A stretch of DNA of 64,000 nt from Knoxdaviesia capensis (lineage: Eukaryota > Ascomycota > Sordariomycetes > Microascales > Gondwanamycetaceae), in contig LNGK01000008.1 of the NCBI GenBank assembly GCA_001510575.1, positions 694,340-758,339 of the forward strand, read 5' to 3'. Below the pieces are notes generated by a model. That model did no database searches. It had not been told where the DNA came from and saw nothing but the letters and a program-made list of their open reading frames with translations. How positions within the stretch are numbered: the first letter of the stretch is position 1; the number at the start of each line of letters is the position of its first letter. Shown here piece by piece: positions 50,691 to 61,288 of this stretch. The position numbers and the translations under genes are program-made.

Positions 50691-52172
50691 ATGCCGGAGT
50701 ACGGCGGCTACGACAGCGATCCGGATCGCTCGCGGAAGCGCAAGAGACCCGAGTCCGACCACACCAACCCACCCTCGAAGAGAGAGGACGATCCCCCGAC
50801 TGTTGACGAACTGCCCCAGCCATACAATGCCAAGTCCCTGCAGCCAGCAAAACGCCGGGCCTTGTCCCCGTCCGACCAGCCTAGAAAGCAGAAGCGGCCG
50901 GGAGCGCGGGCGCGCATTTCCGAGACCGACCGCGAGATCATCCGCCAGCGCCAGCTCGAGCGCGAGCGCCACCAGGTGGCCGTCGAGGCGTCGGAGGCCG
51001 AGCGGCTGCGGCTGCGCGGCATCAACGAGGTGGTGCGCGAGCACTACAACAGCGTGCCGGAGCGCGGCCGCGACTGGCGCAAGACCGACAGCCGCATCAA
51101 GGGGCTGCGGTCGTTCAACAACTGGATCAAGAGCTGCATCATCCAGAAGTTCTCGCCCGACGAGGACTTCGCGCCCGGCACCGGCGGCCGCGTGAACGAC
51201 CTGCTGGTGCTGGACATTGGCTGCGGCAAGGGCGGCGACCTGGGCAAGTGGCAGATGGCCCCGCAGCGCGTCGACCTGTACGTCGGCCTCGACCCGGCCG
51301 ACGTCAGCATCAGCCAGGCGCGCGACCGCTTCCGCACCATGTCCAGCCGCGGCGGCCGCGGCGGCGGCTCCCGGCGCGGCGGGTCGCGGCTGTTCGACGG
51401 CCGCTTCCAGACCAAGGACTGCTTTGGCGAGTCGATCGAGGACGTCGAGATTGTGCGCCAGGTCGGCTTCGACCAGTCGGTCATCGGCAGCGACCGCGGC
51501 TTCGACGTGGTCAGCATGATGTTCTGCATGCACTACGCCTTCGAGACCGAGGAGAAGGCCCGCCGCATGCTCAGCAACGTGGCCGGCGCGCTGAAGAAGG
51601 GCGGCCGCTTTCTCGGGTGCATCCCGAACTCGGATGTGATCAGCGAGCACGTCCGCAAGTTCAACGAGCGGGACCGGGAACGCAAGGAGGCCAAGGCCAA
51701 GGCCGCCGCCGCCGCTGCTGCCGCCACTGCCACTGCCACTGCCGCTGCTGCCGGTGCACCCGAAGACGACGCCGACGAAGGCGAGGTCGAGGAGGGCGAG
51801 GCCGAGCCGACGGCCGAATGGGGCAACGAGATCTACCACGTGCGGTTCCCCGGCAAGACGCCCGAGGACGGCATCTTCCGCCCGGCCTTTGGCTGGAAGT
51901 ATAACTTCTTCCTGCATGAGGCCGTCGAGGAGGTGCCCGAGTACGTGGTCCCGTGGGAGGCCTTCCGCGCGCTGGCCGAGGACTACAACCTCGAGCTGCA
52001 GTACCACAAGCCGTTCGCCGACATGTGGGCGTCGGAGAAGGACGACCGTGTGCTCGGCCCGCTCAGCGAGCGCATGGGCGTGCGGGAGCGCGGCGGCGGC
52101 CCGTTGATCGTCTCGCCCGAGGAGATGGAGGCTGCGAGCTTCTATGTGGCTTTCTGCTTCTACAAGGTCTAA
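50691..52172 (+). CDS. ABD1: mRNA cap guanine-N7 methyltransferase (Abd1)
   Basis: Transfers a methyl group from S-adenosylmethionine to N7 of the mRNA cap guanine in the nucleus. Single exon, 493 residues. The first ~115 residues are basic, Pro/Ser-rich and disordered with likely nuclear signals (RKRKRPES, RKQKRPGARAR). The catalytic domain starts VVREHYNSVPERGRDWRKTDSRIKGLRSFNNWIKSCII; cap-methyltransferase motif I is VLDIGCGKGGDLGKW with Asp175, then YVGLDPADVSISQAR (acidic residue for SAM ribose), FDVVSMMFCMHYAFE, and GGRFLGCIPNSDVI. A ~60-residue Ala- and then Glu/Asp-rich insert (AAAAAAAATATATAAAAGAPEDDADEGE) interrupts the domain before IYHVRFPGK and FGWKYNFFLHEAVEEVPEYVVPWEAF. A Gly/Arg insertion (RGGRGGGSRRGGSR) lies in the SAM-domain loop. 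I chose the first ATG at which family sequence begins. Confidence 0.95.
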   Translation: MPEYGGYDSDPDRSRKRKRPESDHTNPPSKREDDPPTVDELPQPYNAKSLQPAKRRALSPSDQPRKQKRPGARARISETDREIIRQRQLERERHQVAVEASEAERLRLRGINEVVREHYNSVPERGRDWRKTDSRIKGLRSFNNWIKSCIIQKFSPDEDFAPGTGGRVNDLLVLDIGCGKGGDLGKWQMAPQRVDLYVGLDPADVSISQARDRFRTMSSRGGRGGGSRRGGSRLFDGRFQTKDCFGESIEDVEIVRQVGFDQSVIGSDRGFDVVSMMFCMHYAFETEEKARRMLSNVAGALKKGGRFLGCIPNSDVISEHVRKFNERDRERKEAKAKAAAAAAAATATATAAAAGAPEDDADEGEVEEGEAEPTAEWGNEIYHVRFPGKTPEDGIFRPAFGWKYNFFLHEAVEEVPEYVVPWEAFRALAEDYNLELQYHKPFADMWASEKDDRVLGPLSERMGVRERGGGPLIVSPEEMEAASFYVAFCFYKV

Positions 52173-52540
52173 GCTTGGGATTTTTTGGCTTTTATGGTGT
52201 ACTTTTTTTTTTCGTTTTCTCTTCCTTCAATATTTCGGTAATGTTGTATGATGGCTCCGGGTACATGGCTAGTTTAGCAAGACAGCTTATGGTTTAAATT
52301 TGAATGTAATTTTCTGAACTTCTGCGTTTGTATGGTGTTGCTATTAATGTAGTGAGTCAGTGAGTGTAGTTCGTATTCTCGTGGAATGTTTATTTCCTCC
52401 AACACTATTGTCTCAACAACGCAAAAATAAGTATTCAACACGCACACAGAAAAAAAAACCCCGGAAAAAAAAGGTTTTCCTGGCCTATCTATCCTCCGAG
52501 ATATGTTGCAGTGGCAGGCACGAGAAGGAAAAAAAGAAAG
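52173..52540. other. Intergenic region, no gene seen
   Basis: About 370 bp of 3' flank of the cap methyltransferase, AT-rich with T- and A-runs. The tRNA gene that follows is transcribed towards it. Confidence 0.55.
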
Positions 52541-52626
52541 TGGACAGTACGGGAATCGAACCCGTGACCTTTCGCAGTCGGGAGATGAAATGCGAAGCGA
52601 ACGTTATACCCCTAAACCAACCGCCC
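52541..52626 (-). tRNA. tRNA-Ala(CGC) with a 14-nt intron
   Basis: 86 nt on the minus strand folding into a full cloverleaf. Acceptor GGGCGGT (52626-52620) pairs with ACTGTCC, with discriminator A at 52541. The D arm has the A-box-like GGTTTAGGGG. Anticodon stem TTCGC pairs with GCGAA; loop TT-CGC-A then T38 after removal of 14 nt (52590-52577), exactly at the eukaryotic 37/38 intron position. Variable loop AGGTC; T stem ACGGG/CCCGT with loop TTCGATT (B box GGTTCGATTCC). G3 pairs with U70, the alanyl-tRNA synthetase identity element, agreeing with anticodon CGC (codon GCG). The D arm is unusual for alanine tRNAs, so the amino-acid call is less sure than the tRNA call. Confidence 0.85.
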
Positions 52627-53584
52627 CCTAGTTGTTGAAACGCTGGCCAGCTATTGCCCACTAAGTGGCTTAGCTGTGGCTGTGGGTCAGGGTTAGGGTT
52701 AATATCGAGTTTTTCAGCCAGCATATGATCAGAGGATGTCTCCACGAGGATACCATATACCCAGCACATAGGTTCTTTCAATCCTAGAAGATTTCTCTCT
52801 GATTCCCTAGAGTAGTATGTTAGTTAATCAAAACAGAAGAAACATATGTGTTTGAGCAAAGAGGAAAGGGAGAGTACCCAAACAAAACGAGTTAGAGCTC
52901 CAAGCTTGAATGCTCTACCCCCCAACACCCACACACATTATAGATGTCATATGCATAATTACGCACCACTCCAGAGTGAAACCATACAACACCAGCACAT
53001 AAATCACAAAAATCACAAAAATCACAATCACCCACACACAGGTCTCCACAACAGCTCTAGAGTTCTAAGTGGGATATATGTGATATTATAAGGGGCCAAA
53101 AAGAAAACACCCTCAACATTAAAAACTAATGCATGGTATGTATGAAAGATCGAACCAAGACAAGAGACGGTAATGAAGGGTATCATGTCCAAGGACTATC
53201 TGTAAAAAAAAAAAAAGAACACAATGTATGCTGCATCATCCAGCAGCCGCTCAAGAAAAGAAAAAAAGGAGTAAGAAAAAAGAGGAGAGTTAGAAGAAAA
53301 AATCATTTCCCAGGACATGAAAACAGTGAAGCTGTAACGTTAGAAAAAGAGAGAGAAGAGAGGGGAGGGTGTGACAAGCCACAGAAAAAAAAAAAAAACA
53401 AGCAGCAGTGGTGAGTTGCCAGCCATGCTTGGTTGAAAAAGAAATAAAAAACAGAAAGATAGATAGATGAGAGAGAAGATATGGGTAAAAAAACGGAGAC
53501 GTGACTGAGAATGGGAGCGGAAACTTTGAGCGGAGGATCTAGACAGCGACAGAGATGGAAGGAGACAAGAACAACACAACAAAA
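52627..53584. other. Intergenic region, no gene seen
   Basis: About 960 bp, AT-rich (A-rich on the plus strand near Gem1's 3' end). It has a telomere-like CAGGGTTAGGGTTAAT near 52688, 60 bp upstream of the tRNA 5' end, and a triplicated AAATCACA motif near 52999-53026. No gene recognised. Confidence 0.55.
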
Positions 53585-55572
53585 TCACACCGCATGTGTC
53601 GACCGTCTCCAGATGATAATCGCGGCGACGGCGGCACACGCGGTGGCGCTGAGCGCCAAGTACAGACTGGTCCGGTCCGGCGGCGGCTCCTCGCTCTTAG
53701 GGAAGCCGGTGGCCGGGTGGGTGGCAGCCTCGGCGAGCGCCACGAACAGCTCGCTGATGCTGTGCCAGGTGACGCTGACGTGCAGCGGCGCGCTCATGTC
53801 CAGGCTGGCCGTGTAGGCGTCGGGCTGCACCTCGCTGCGCTGCGTGGTCTTGTCCTTGTCGGCCTTGAGCGCCGTGTACACGGCCGGCAGCTCGTCCAGG
53901 TGCGGGTACTTGCTGCGCAGCGCCACAATGTGCGCGAACGAGTCGGCGTCCGACGAGTCGTACGCATAGCAGATCAGGTCGCACGCGTCCAGCTTCGCCG
54001 GGTTCTCCAGGATCGCCGGCTCCAGCTCGCCCAGCTCCTCCAGGATCAGGTAGCACTGCTTGCCGCCCTGCAGCTCGACACTGTTGACCACGCGCCGGGG
54101 CTTGATGGTCGGGTGGTAGAGGTCGTCGAACGGCCGGCTGAGGAACGCGTCCAGCAGCGACGACTTGCCGGCTCCGGGGGCGCCCAGGATGTAGCAGAGC
54201 ACCACGTTGCGCTCGACCCGGCCAGGGCGCCGCCGCCGCTTGCGCGACTTGGTGACTTTGAGCGCCGCCGTTATTGAGTCTTTCGGGTCGGACGGCTCGA
54301 AGCCCAGGTAGGCGAGGTACTCGAGCGTTGTTTTCGGCTCGATGAAGGTCGTCATGCTCCACTGAGCCAGCCATCCTTGCAGGGTGATGTGGCCGGACTC
54401 GTTGCGCACGGTCGACGATGGGAACGACGTATCGGCCCACGAGGCGGGGAGACCGGGCGTGGGGGCGAAGAGCGCGGCCAGTTCGTGGTCGTTGAGACCT
54501 CCGTCGTTGTCCTTATCGAAAAGGAGGAATAGGTCGACGAAGAAGCGGTACCCGGCGGGACTTAGCTCGGCCGATGAGAAATCTGGCACTTCGAACTTGG
54601 GGTGGATGAAACTGTCCTCTAAACTTAGGGCGTCGGTGTAGTGGTAGTTGCGTAGGATGATCCAAATGGTCTCGTGGCGACCCTTCTCGGCGTACATCTT
54701 GTTCAGTTGTATGAAGCCCTGAAGGTCGATGCCATTTACTGGGTCGGACTCGGGCACATATTTGCTGACGGCGTGTTTGATGTTATCCAGGTCGTCAGGA
54801 GATAGAGCCTTCTCGAAGCATTTGGACTGCAGGCTCAGCATCTCGGCGTCATTCAGAAATCCGTCCTGGTCCTTATCTGAGAGGTAGAAGATGCGGCGCA
54901 AGGCACTGATGCAGGCGGGCTTCAGGTTCCCCTCTTTGTAGTCGAAGAGCGGTGCAATCGGGTGGGTGACGGCCTTCTGACACAGGAAGAACACCTCGTT
55001 GACGTTGCGGCGCTCGCGGGCACTGGTGCGTATACACGAGTCGATCTCGCGGAACTCGGTCATGACGGGCAGCATCTCGTCGTCGACGATCTGCTGGGTG
55101 TTCGTATCGGCGGACAGGTCGGACTTGTTTGCGCAGAGCACCACCGGCACGTTGACGCCGAGCGAGCGGAAGTACGGCATCCAGAACAGGGCGACGCGCT
55201 CGTAGCTGTAGTGGTCGGAATATACCAGCAGGATCACGTTGCACTTGCGGATTTCCTTGCGGAGCGTGGTGCGGTCCTGCGGCCGGGCCGACGTGTCGAC
55301 GATGGTGGTGGTGACATTGTCGGGAGCGCCGATGGTGGGCGGTAAGGTGATGGCCGGCAGCACGGGCTGGATCTTATTGGAGACGAATGTGTCTTTGACG
55401 AGGGAGGCGATGAGGCTGCTTTTGCCGGTGCTCTCGTCTCCGCAGACGCATATTCGGACTATATTCAGTGATTCCCAAGAGGAGACAGGGTCAGACCATG
55501 GAGATGAAGACGTAGCTTCGGGCCATCTTGATGACCCGAGAGAAGATGATGCCGTAACTTACCGGCGGACAT
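53585..55572 (-). CDS. GEM1: Mitochondrial Rho GTPase (Miro)
   Basis: Tail-anchored outer-membrane GTPase controlling mitochondrial inheritance, shape and ER contact sites (ERMES). Minus-strand exons 55572-55563 (10 nt: MSA plus one base) and 55458-53585 give 627 residues, the normal length. GTPase 1 has the P-loop GDESTGKSS (G10-S18), VDTSA switch II, and CANKSDL. Two EF-hand loops follow: DKDQDGFLNDAE near residue 210 and DKDNDGGLNDHE near 330. GTPase 2 has the P-loop GAPGAGKSSLLDAFL near 430, and lacks a clean NKxD motif (ALKADKDK instead), as in other Gem1 proteins. A single C-terminal membrane helix (LYLALSATACAAVAAIIIW) with a short RRSTHAV tail fits tail anchoring. The tiny first exon is inferred from a GTAAGT donor and a TAG acceptor restoring VRICVCGDESTGK. 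Confidence 0.95.
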
Positions 55573-57192
55573 GACGATGATCTATGAGAGCAGAAGGTGA
55601 AAGATTATGACGATGACGATACTGCAAACAGCACCGATAACGGAGATGGTGAGAGATGACGGTGAAGAAGAGCTGGCGACTGGCGCGGCCAGCTATTGAA
55701 ATCCATTCCACGAGGCAAACAAGGAAGGGGAAGAAGAAGAAAAAAAAAAGAAGAAAAATATGGCTCAGGTGCTCCTCTTTGTCTATTCTGGTTAGGGTTG
55801 GATTGATTAGCTGCAGAAGCACTCTGCAGGAGGGAGGTATTTCTTTTCAGTTGGATAGAGACCACAACACCAAAAGTGATAGAAGGACAGAAGAAAACGA
55901 AGATCTTGGAAGATGAATGAAGTATGTTGAGGTTTGATGATGCTACCTCTATGAGATGAAGCTTTAAGAAATTAAACTATTGCGGGAGCTTGGGAGGCGA
56001 AACTTTGGCCTTTTTGCGTCAGTAGAGAGACCAGTGGAATTCTGGGCGGTTGTTGGGGCGAGTTCTACTGGAATGACCCGCTGGGGTTCTGACAATTCCA
56101 GGCGGTCACTGGGCAGCTGGCCCTAAATTACAGCGATGCTTGCGCTGGAGTCACGACCAAGAAGGAGTCCACGTTAGGCGAATTTTGAATTGTGGCTAAT
56201 TTGTGTAGTTCGAAAGGGCCATAAGTAACTGTACAGCCTACTGTTCGATTTTTTGGGATATTAACCCAAGATGTTGGAATCAGTCTTGATGTTTCTCCAA
56301 TTTCAATTTTGCCGGTTCTCTTGCAAGTTGCATGTGCCCTCATGTAGTGAACTGAATAGTAGACCGGATGCACGAGCAGCATACAGATCCAGAGAGCTGA
56401 CACTTCCAATGCCTGCCACAATACGCGCATAACACGCCCTATTATACATGCCCGTCTCTGTGGGAATGCTTCTGGCACTCTTAAGTGGCGGTGATATGCC
56501 TAATCGCAGCAGCACTGATAACAACACACTGGAGAAAGTTCCCACAGATCCACCATGCACCGCCTGACATAGGAATTGCTTGCCCCCTCTCTCTTTGGCT
56601 CCTTCCCCTCGCACCCAAAAAGCACAAATGCGGAAACCGGGAAAGTGCAGCCCATCCAGCTCTTTCCCTGCTTAGCTTGACTTGAGCACGTACCTGCCTT
56701 GCTGGGTTCACCTTGGCTCCTTCCCCAGATCGTTCCGGGTTTTCGATTCCCGCACACACAGTTCTTCGACTGACTTCCTCTCTCTTCTTTTTCTTCTCTC
56801 TCTCCGCATTATCACCATTTTCATCTTCCACAGCCTCGTTACTTTTCTCTCTTCTGGGCTTTTTTCTTGGCCATTAGGTGCATGTCAGTCACTGCTATCT
56901 GTGTTATCTTTTCGGCCATTAATACCTGTACATTTTTGTTTGCTGCATCTATTGGCATCTTTTGTGGTCGCATCATTCGTCCTATCTTCCCCGTGCTCCT
57001 CCTGATCTCAGCCTCGTGGCTTTTGTATTCGCCCATCACAGTGCCAGCCTTTTACCAACTTCGCCGGTGGTGTCCGACCTTGAGACATTGAGATTGGCCG
57101 ACTGGGCCTGACTCTCTCCCAATCTATCTCCCCCTACCCAGGCCAACTCTCTCCTCAATTCTCGACCCTGTTTCCTCCACCACCCGAACATA
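55573..57192. other. Divergent intergenic region between GEM1 and creC
   Basis: 1.6 kb. A telomere-like GGTTAGGGTTGG lies near 55789, about 220 bp upstream of GEM1. The creC side has a long pyrimidine-rich leader (about 56680-57180). Open frames are short and unconvincing. Confidence 0.5.
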
Positions 57193-59710
57193 ATGTTGTA
57201 AGTGGCGTGCCTCAGTCCTAGGAGGGGATGCCATTGTCTCAAGATTCTCTGCGCCTGACAATGCGCTCCGGTGTTGCCGAACCTGCCCGCTCCGGCTTGG
57301 GGCCATCCCTGAATTGGCTCCCGTCGTGTCTCGGCGCATCACGCGAGTCCGGGGCACTCCTCGATCCGTGCCTCGTACGATGACGTCTTCGAGGCACTCG
57401 CTTGGTGGGATGAACGTCTAACTTGTAATATCTTGGCCCATGTAGCACCCCGACTTTCAGCGTCTTGCCGCCGCCGCCGACAAAGGCGCAATATGCCGCC
57501 CTCGGCATCACGTCCCTGGCTCCGATCGAGACCAACAATACCCTCACCACTCCCACTGGCCCCGGCTGCCAGTTCTTGGTCGGCGAGGGTGAGTGCGCAT
57601 CCACATGCCTGAATCTTGCTGGTCGGCGATGACTGTCGCATGTCGCATGCTAACCGTCCTGAACTTCTGTTTCTCGCGTAACAGGTACATACGTCCTAAA
57701 GGAACAGCTCCATCTTGCGACACCCCCGCCACACCCTTCGGAAGCCCCGGTCACGAACCCGAACCCTCTGGCCACGAACCCCCAACCGGCTGTGGCCGGC
57801 ACCAAGCTCACTCTCGTAAACCTTGAAGCCCGCGGCCTGCCCGTATTCTCCAAGCTCGACGCCTCCGTTTCGGCCTTGTCCTTCAGCGCTCCGACCGGCA
57901 GCAGCCAAGATAACCCCGGCGAGAGCCGGCCCTCGAATGATGCCCCGGGCATGAGCAGCGACGACGGACGTGGAACGTCGACCAGCGATGTCCAGCGAGC
58001 ATCCGTCCATGCCCAATTCCCCGCCCCGGCTTTTGGCGAGGGCAATGCCTCGCTCAACATGGCCGTGAACCCGAAGGACGCCGGGAAGCGCCGCAAGCCC
58101 AAGAACAACATTGCCAAGAGCAACTCGTCCTTCATTTCTCGCGTGATCTCGCACGAGCTGCTTACCCGCAAGATCAGCGAGCACCAGCCTGATGGTATCT
58201 ACGCCTTTGCCAATATCAATCGCTCGTTCCAGTGGCTGGATCTGTCGTCGCCGACAAAGGTGAGGATAACCCCCAGGCGGCTAAGGCGTGCCACCCCCAG
58301 AGATCGGCAATCTAACTTCCCCACCCACCTGTCTTGTTCATAGGCCGAGTACCTCACGAAAATCCTGTTCACCAAGGCTCATTGCCTATGCCACGACGTC
58401 AACCCGATGACAAAGGCTGCCGGACACTTGGATGTCATCATGGGCTTCTCCACGGGAGAGATCATCTGGTGGGAGCCGATCACTGCTCGGTACACCCGTC
58501 TCAATAAGAATGTTCGTCGCCAGCTGTTTTGATGTGTGAAATGCTCGATGTGGGCTATGGGCCTTGTTACTGACTGTATAACCAGGGAATCATCAATTCG
58601 AACATTGTGACGAAGATCACTTGGATCCCCGGGTCGGAAAACCTGTTTTTGGCAGCCCATGCCGATGGTTCGCTTCTTGTGTATGACAAGGAGAAGGAGG
58701 ACGCCCCTTTTAGTCCGACGGAGGATCGTGTCACCGAGACTGCACCCGGAGAGAACTTCAACTTCCGCACGCAGATCCGGATTGACAAGTCCGTCTACTC
58801 CAAGAACCAGAAGGCCAATCCCGTGTCGTGCTGGAAGCTCCACTGCCAGAAGATTACCGATTTTGCCTTCAGCCCCGACAACCGCCGCCTGGCTGTGGTA
58901 TCGGCAGATGGCACGCTCCGGATTATTGACTATTTGAAGGAACAGTAAGCTATTCGAGCAGTGACGGGTACCCGCGTGGACTATGAAAACCGATATACTG
59001 ACATGACTGTGCCTCCAGGCTTTTGGCTGTGTTCCACTCCTACTTTGGGGGACTCTCCTGCGTTTGCTGGTCTCCCGATAGCAAGTACGTGGTGACCGGC
59101 GGCGAGGACGACCTGGTGTCTGTGTGGTCCATGGCCGACATGGCGTTGGTCTGTCGATGCCAGGGCCACAAGTCGTGGGTGTCGGCGGTTGCATTCGACC
59201 CGTGGAGGTGTGATGACCGGAACTATCGGTTTGGCAGTGTTGGAGATGACTGCCGACTCTGCTTGTGGGATTTCAACGTGGGCTTGCTGCATCGGCCAAA
59301 GGTTGGTTTTCATGCCCGTTTCAAGATATCTGGGAGATCTCTAGCTGACCCAAGCACTCTTCCTTTCGCATAGATCCGCGCCGAGGACTCGAATACCATC
59401 AGCAGATTGAGGTCGAACTCGGCACTATCGGCCGGTCCTGAGAACACCTCGAGCATTGAGCATGCTGTGGAGCCTCGGTCGAGAGTTGCCGTGTTGCCTG
59501 CGGTGTTGGTAAGTCGATGGTTGCACGCGCAGGCTTGAACTCGATGCTTCTGAACTATGAACTGACTCCTCCCCATTCTCCCTTATCTAGACAACGACAA
59601 TTGACGAGCACCCCGCGACCTGCCTTGAGTTCACCGAGGATGCCATCCTCACTAGCTGCATGTCCGGCCACATTCGCACCTGGACTCGCCCTGCCGCAAC
59701 CACGGAGTAA
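57193..59710 (+). CDS. creC: Carbon catabolite repression WD40 protein CreC
   Basis: WD40 partner and stabiliser of the deubiquitinase CreB in filamentous-fungal carbon catabolite repression (orthologues: S. pombe Bun107-type proteins and human WDR20). Eight exons: 57193-57197 (ATGTT only), 57461-57588, 57685-58259, 58344-58511, 58586-58944, 59019-59301, 59374-59508 and 59591-59710, all GT-AG, totalling 590 residues. The first junction gives MFVLPPPPTKAQYAALGI, a typical CreC start. A disordered Pro/Ser region (to ~150) carries a basic KDAGKRRKPKNNIAKSNSSFISRV segment. WD-type blades follow: GIYAFANINRSFQWLDL, HLDVIMGFSTGEIIWWEP, LFLAAHADGSLLVYDKE, DFAFSPDNRRLAVVSADGTLRIIDY, CVCWSPDSKYVVTGGEDDLVSVWSM, and RFGSVGDDCRLCLWDF, with a final ILTSCMSGHIRTWTRP blade. 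Confidence 0.93.
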
Positions 59711-61288
59711 GACAGAGACGAGACCTTCAAGCTTGAAGAAAGAGAGGGTGCGTTCACGATGGCCAGGGCCTCTGGGGGTCTGTAATGTGGTATGGATGAA
59801 AAATGAAATCTGGGTGGATTTCTGTTCCAATATCTCTGAATGCTTGCCTGTTGTTTTCTGCGCTTTCTTTTCTCACGTTCCTGTGCATTTCCCGTACATA
59901 TCAATCCTGTTCCAGTTGACAGCCTTCTTTCCAAGTTATGGTATTTTTTTTTATTTTTTGCCATACTGTCCAACCCAGTATATACACCGAAAGCTTTCTA
60001 GGAGGTTCATCTTCAGCGTTGTTCTGTCTGATTGAGGGGTTCACCGTGCTCGGGCGATTGAGCGTGTCTTTTACTCCTTGTTTGGTCTGCCTGTGCTACT
60101 CTCATGCGTGCTCGCTGGCTTTGGTGATTAGGGCACATGGTCTGGACCGCACCTGTGTCGATTGTTGAGACTGAGCAAGTTATGCCTTGAGGAGGCAACT
60201 TGGCGTTGCTGCATGAAGGCTTTTTTTTTTTTTTTTTTTTTTTTCAAAGCTTCAGGGATTGAGCGAGGCCCACCGACCGATCCAGGCCCACCTTTCGATA
60301 CGTGTGTTGCCGACCACTTGATCCTCTGGATTGCAGCACCAGCTCCGTTGCCTGCTTGGTGATGCTGCTATCTCCTGTATACACACACGCCCCCCCTCCC
60401 CGCTTATTCTTCATGTTGCTCACCGTCAATTGCGAGTGAAAGGAAGAAAGGGCGGTTTTATCCAAGCTTGACAGATTACACAGCGTGGGTCCGCAGACCT
60501 TTGGTGTGACTGGCGGGGCCAAGAGATGCCGGATGGGTAGCGGCGTAGCGTGCAGGGAGCAGAGCCTCGAACATTGAGAGGAGCTCGTCGATAGGCTTCG
60601 AGCTACACAGGCCGACGTTGGCCCCCCACTCTCTCTCTCTCTCTTTCAGTTCTCGACCCATGTACACTACACTGCTGCTACTAGGACGGCGAGATGATGG
60701 CGAGAACGGGCTCTTCTGAAAACGGTGTGCTGGCCGTTTGTCTGTCGACCTTCGGGTGGATATCGACACACAGAGCAGGCTGACGGGTGGTGATAGGGCG
60801 GGCGGGGCGGGCGGGATGTGGACGTGGCCGGAGGCTCTGCGGTGAATTTGGCCGGGAACTGTGCACACACCAGGGAGGCAAAGCGAGTGGCACTGGTGAG
60901 GAGGGCTGGGCTGGAGCAGCTAAGAGACATGAATTGGCGAGCCGACGAATAGATCAGCCCCCTTCAAGAAGATCCCGTAATCCTCCAATATTGGGCTCAT
61001 GTGTCGGTGCAGTCACACCACTTCGGTTGATCCAGGAAAAAAAAAAACAGAAAAGAAAAGGCAGAAAAAGAGCAGAAAAGAGAATATTTCCATCAGCACT
61101 AGAATTAGTTAGCAGGAAGGGGCGGAGGGGGCGGGGAATAGCCAAAAACCTCCCCCCAAAAACGAGAAAAGAACGGAACACTACACAAAACAATTTCCAT
61201 CTCCAGAATCAAACTACACGCGTTCTTATCGCACTTTGATTCACTTATCATCTGTCGGCAAGATATCTACCCCTTTCCACCGCGCACC
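59711..61288. other. Intergenic region, no gene seen
   Basis: 1.6 kb downstream of creC. Holds a T24 run at 60221-60244 and a short CT repeat near 60632-60645; 61030-61090 is A-rich. Open frames on both strands lack recognisable domains. Confidence 0.55.
60221..60244 (+). repeat. T24 homopolymer
   Basis: Uninterrupted run of 24 T about 510 bp after the creC stop codon. Confidence 0.95.
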
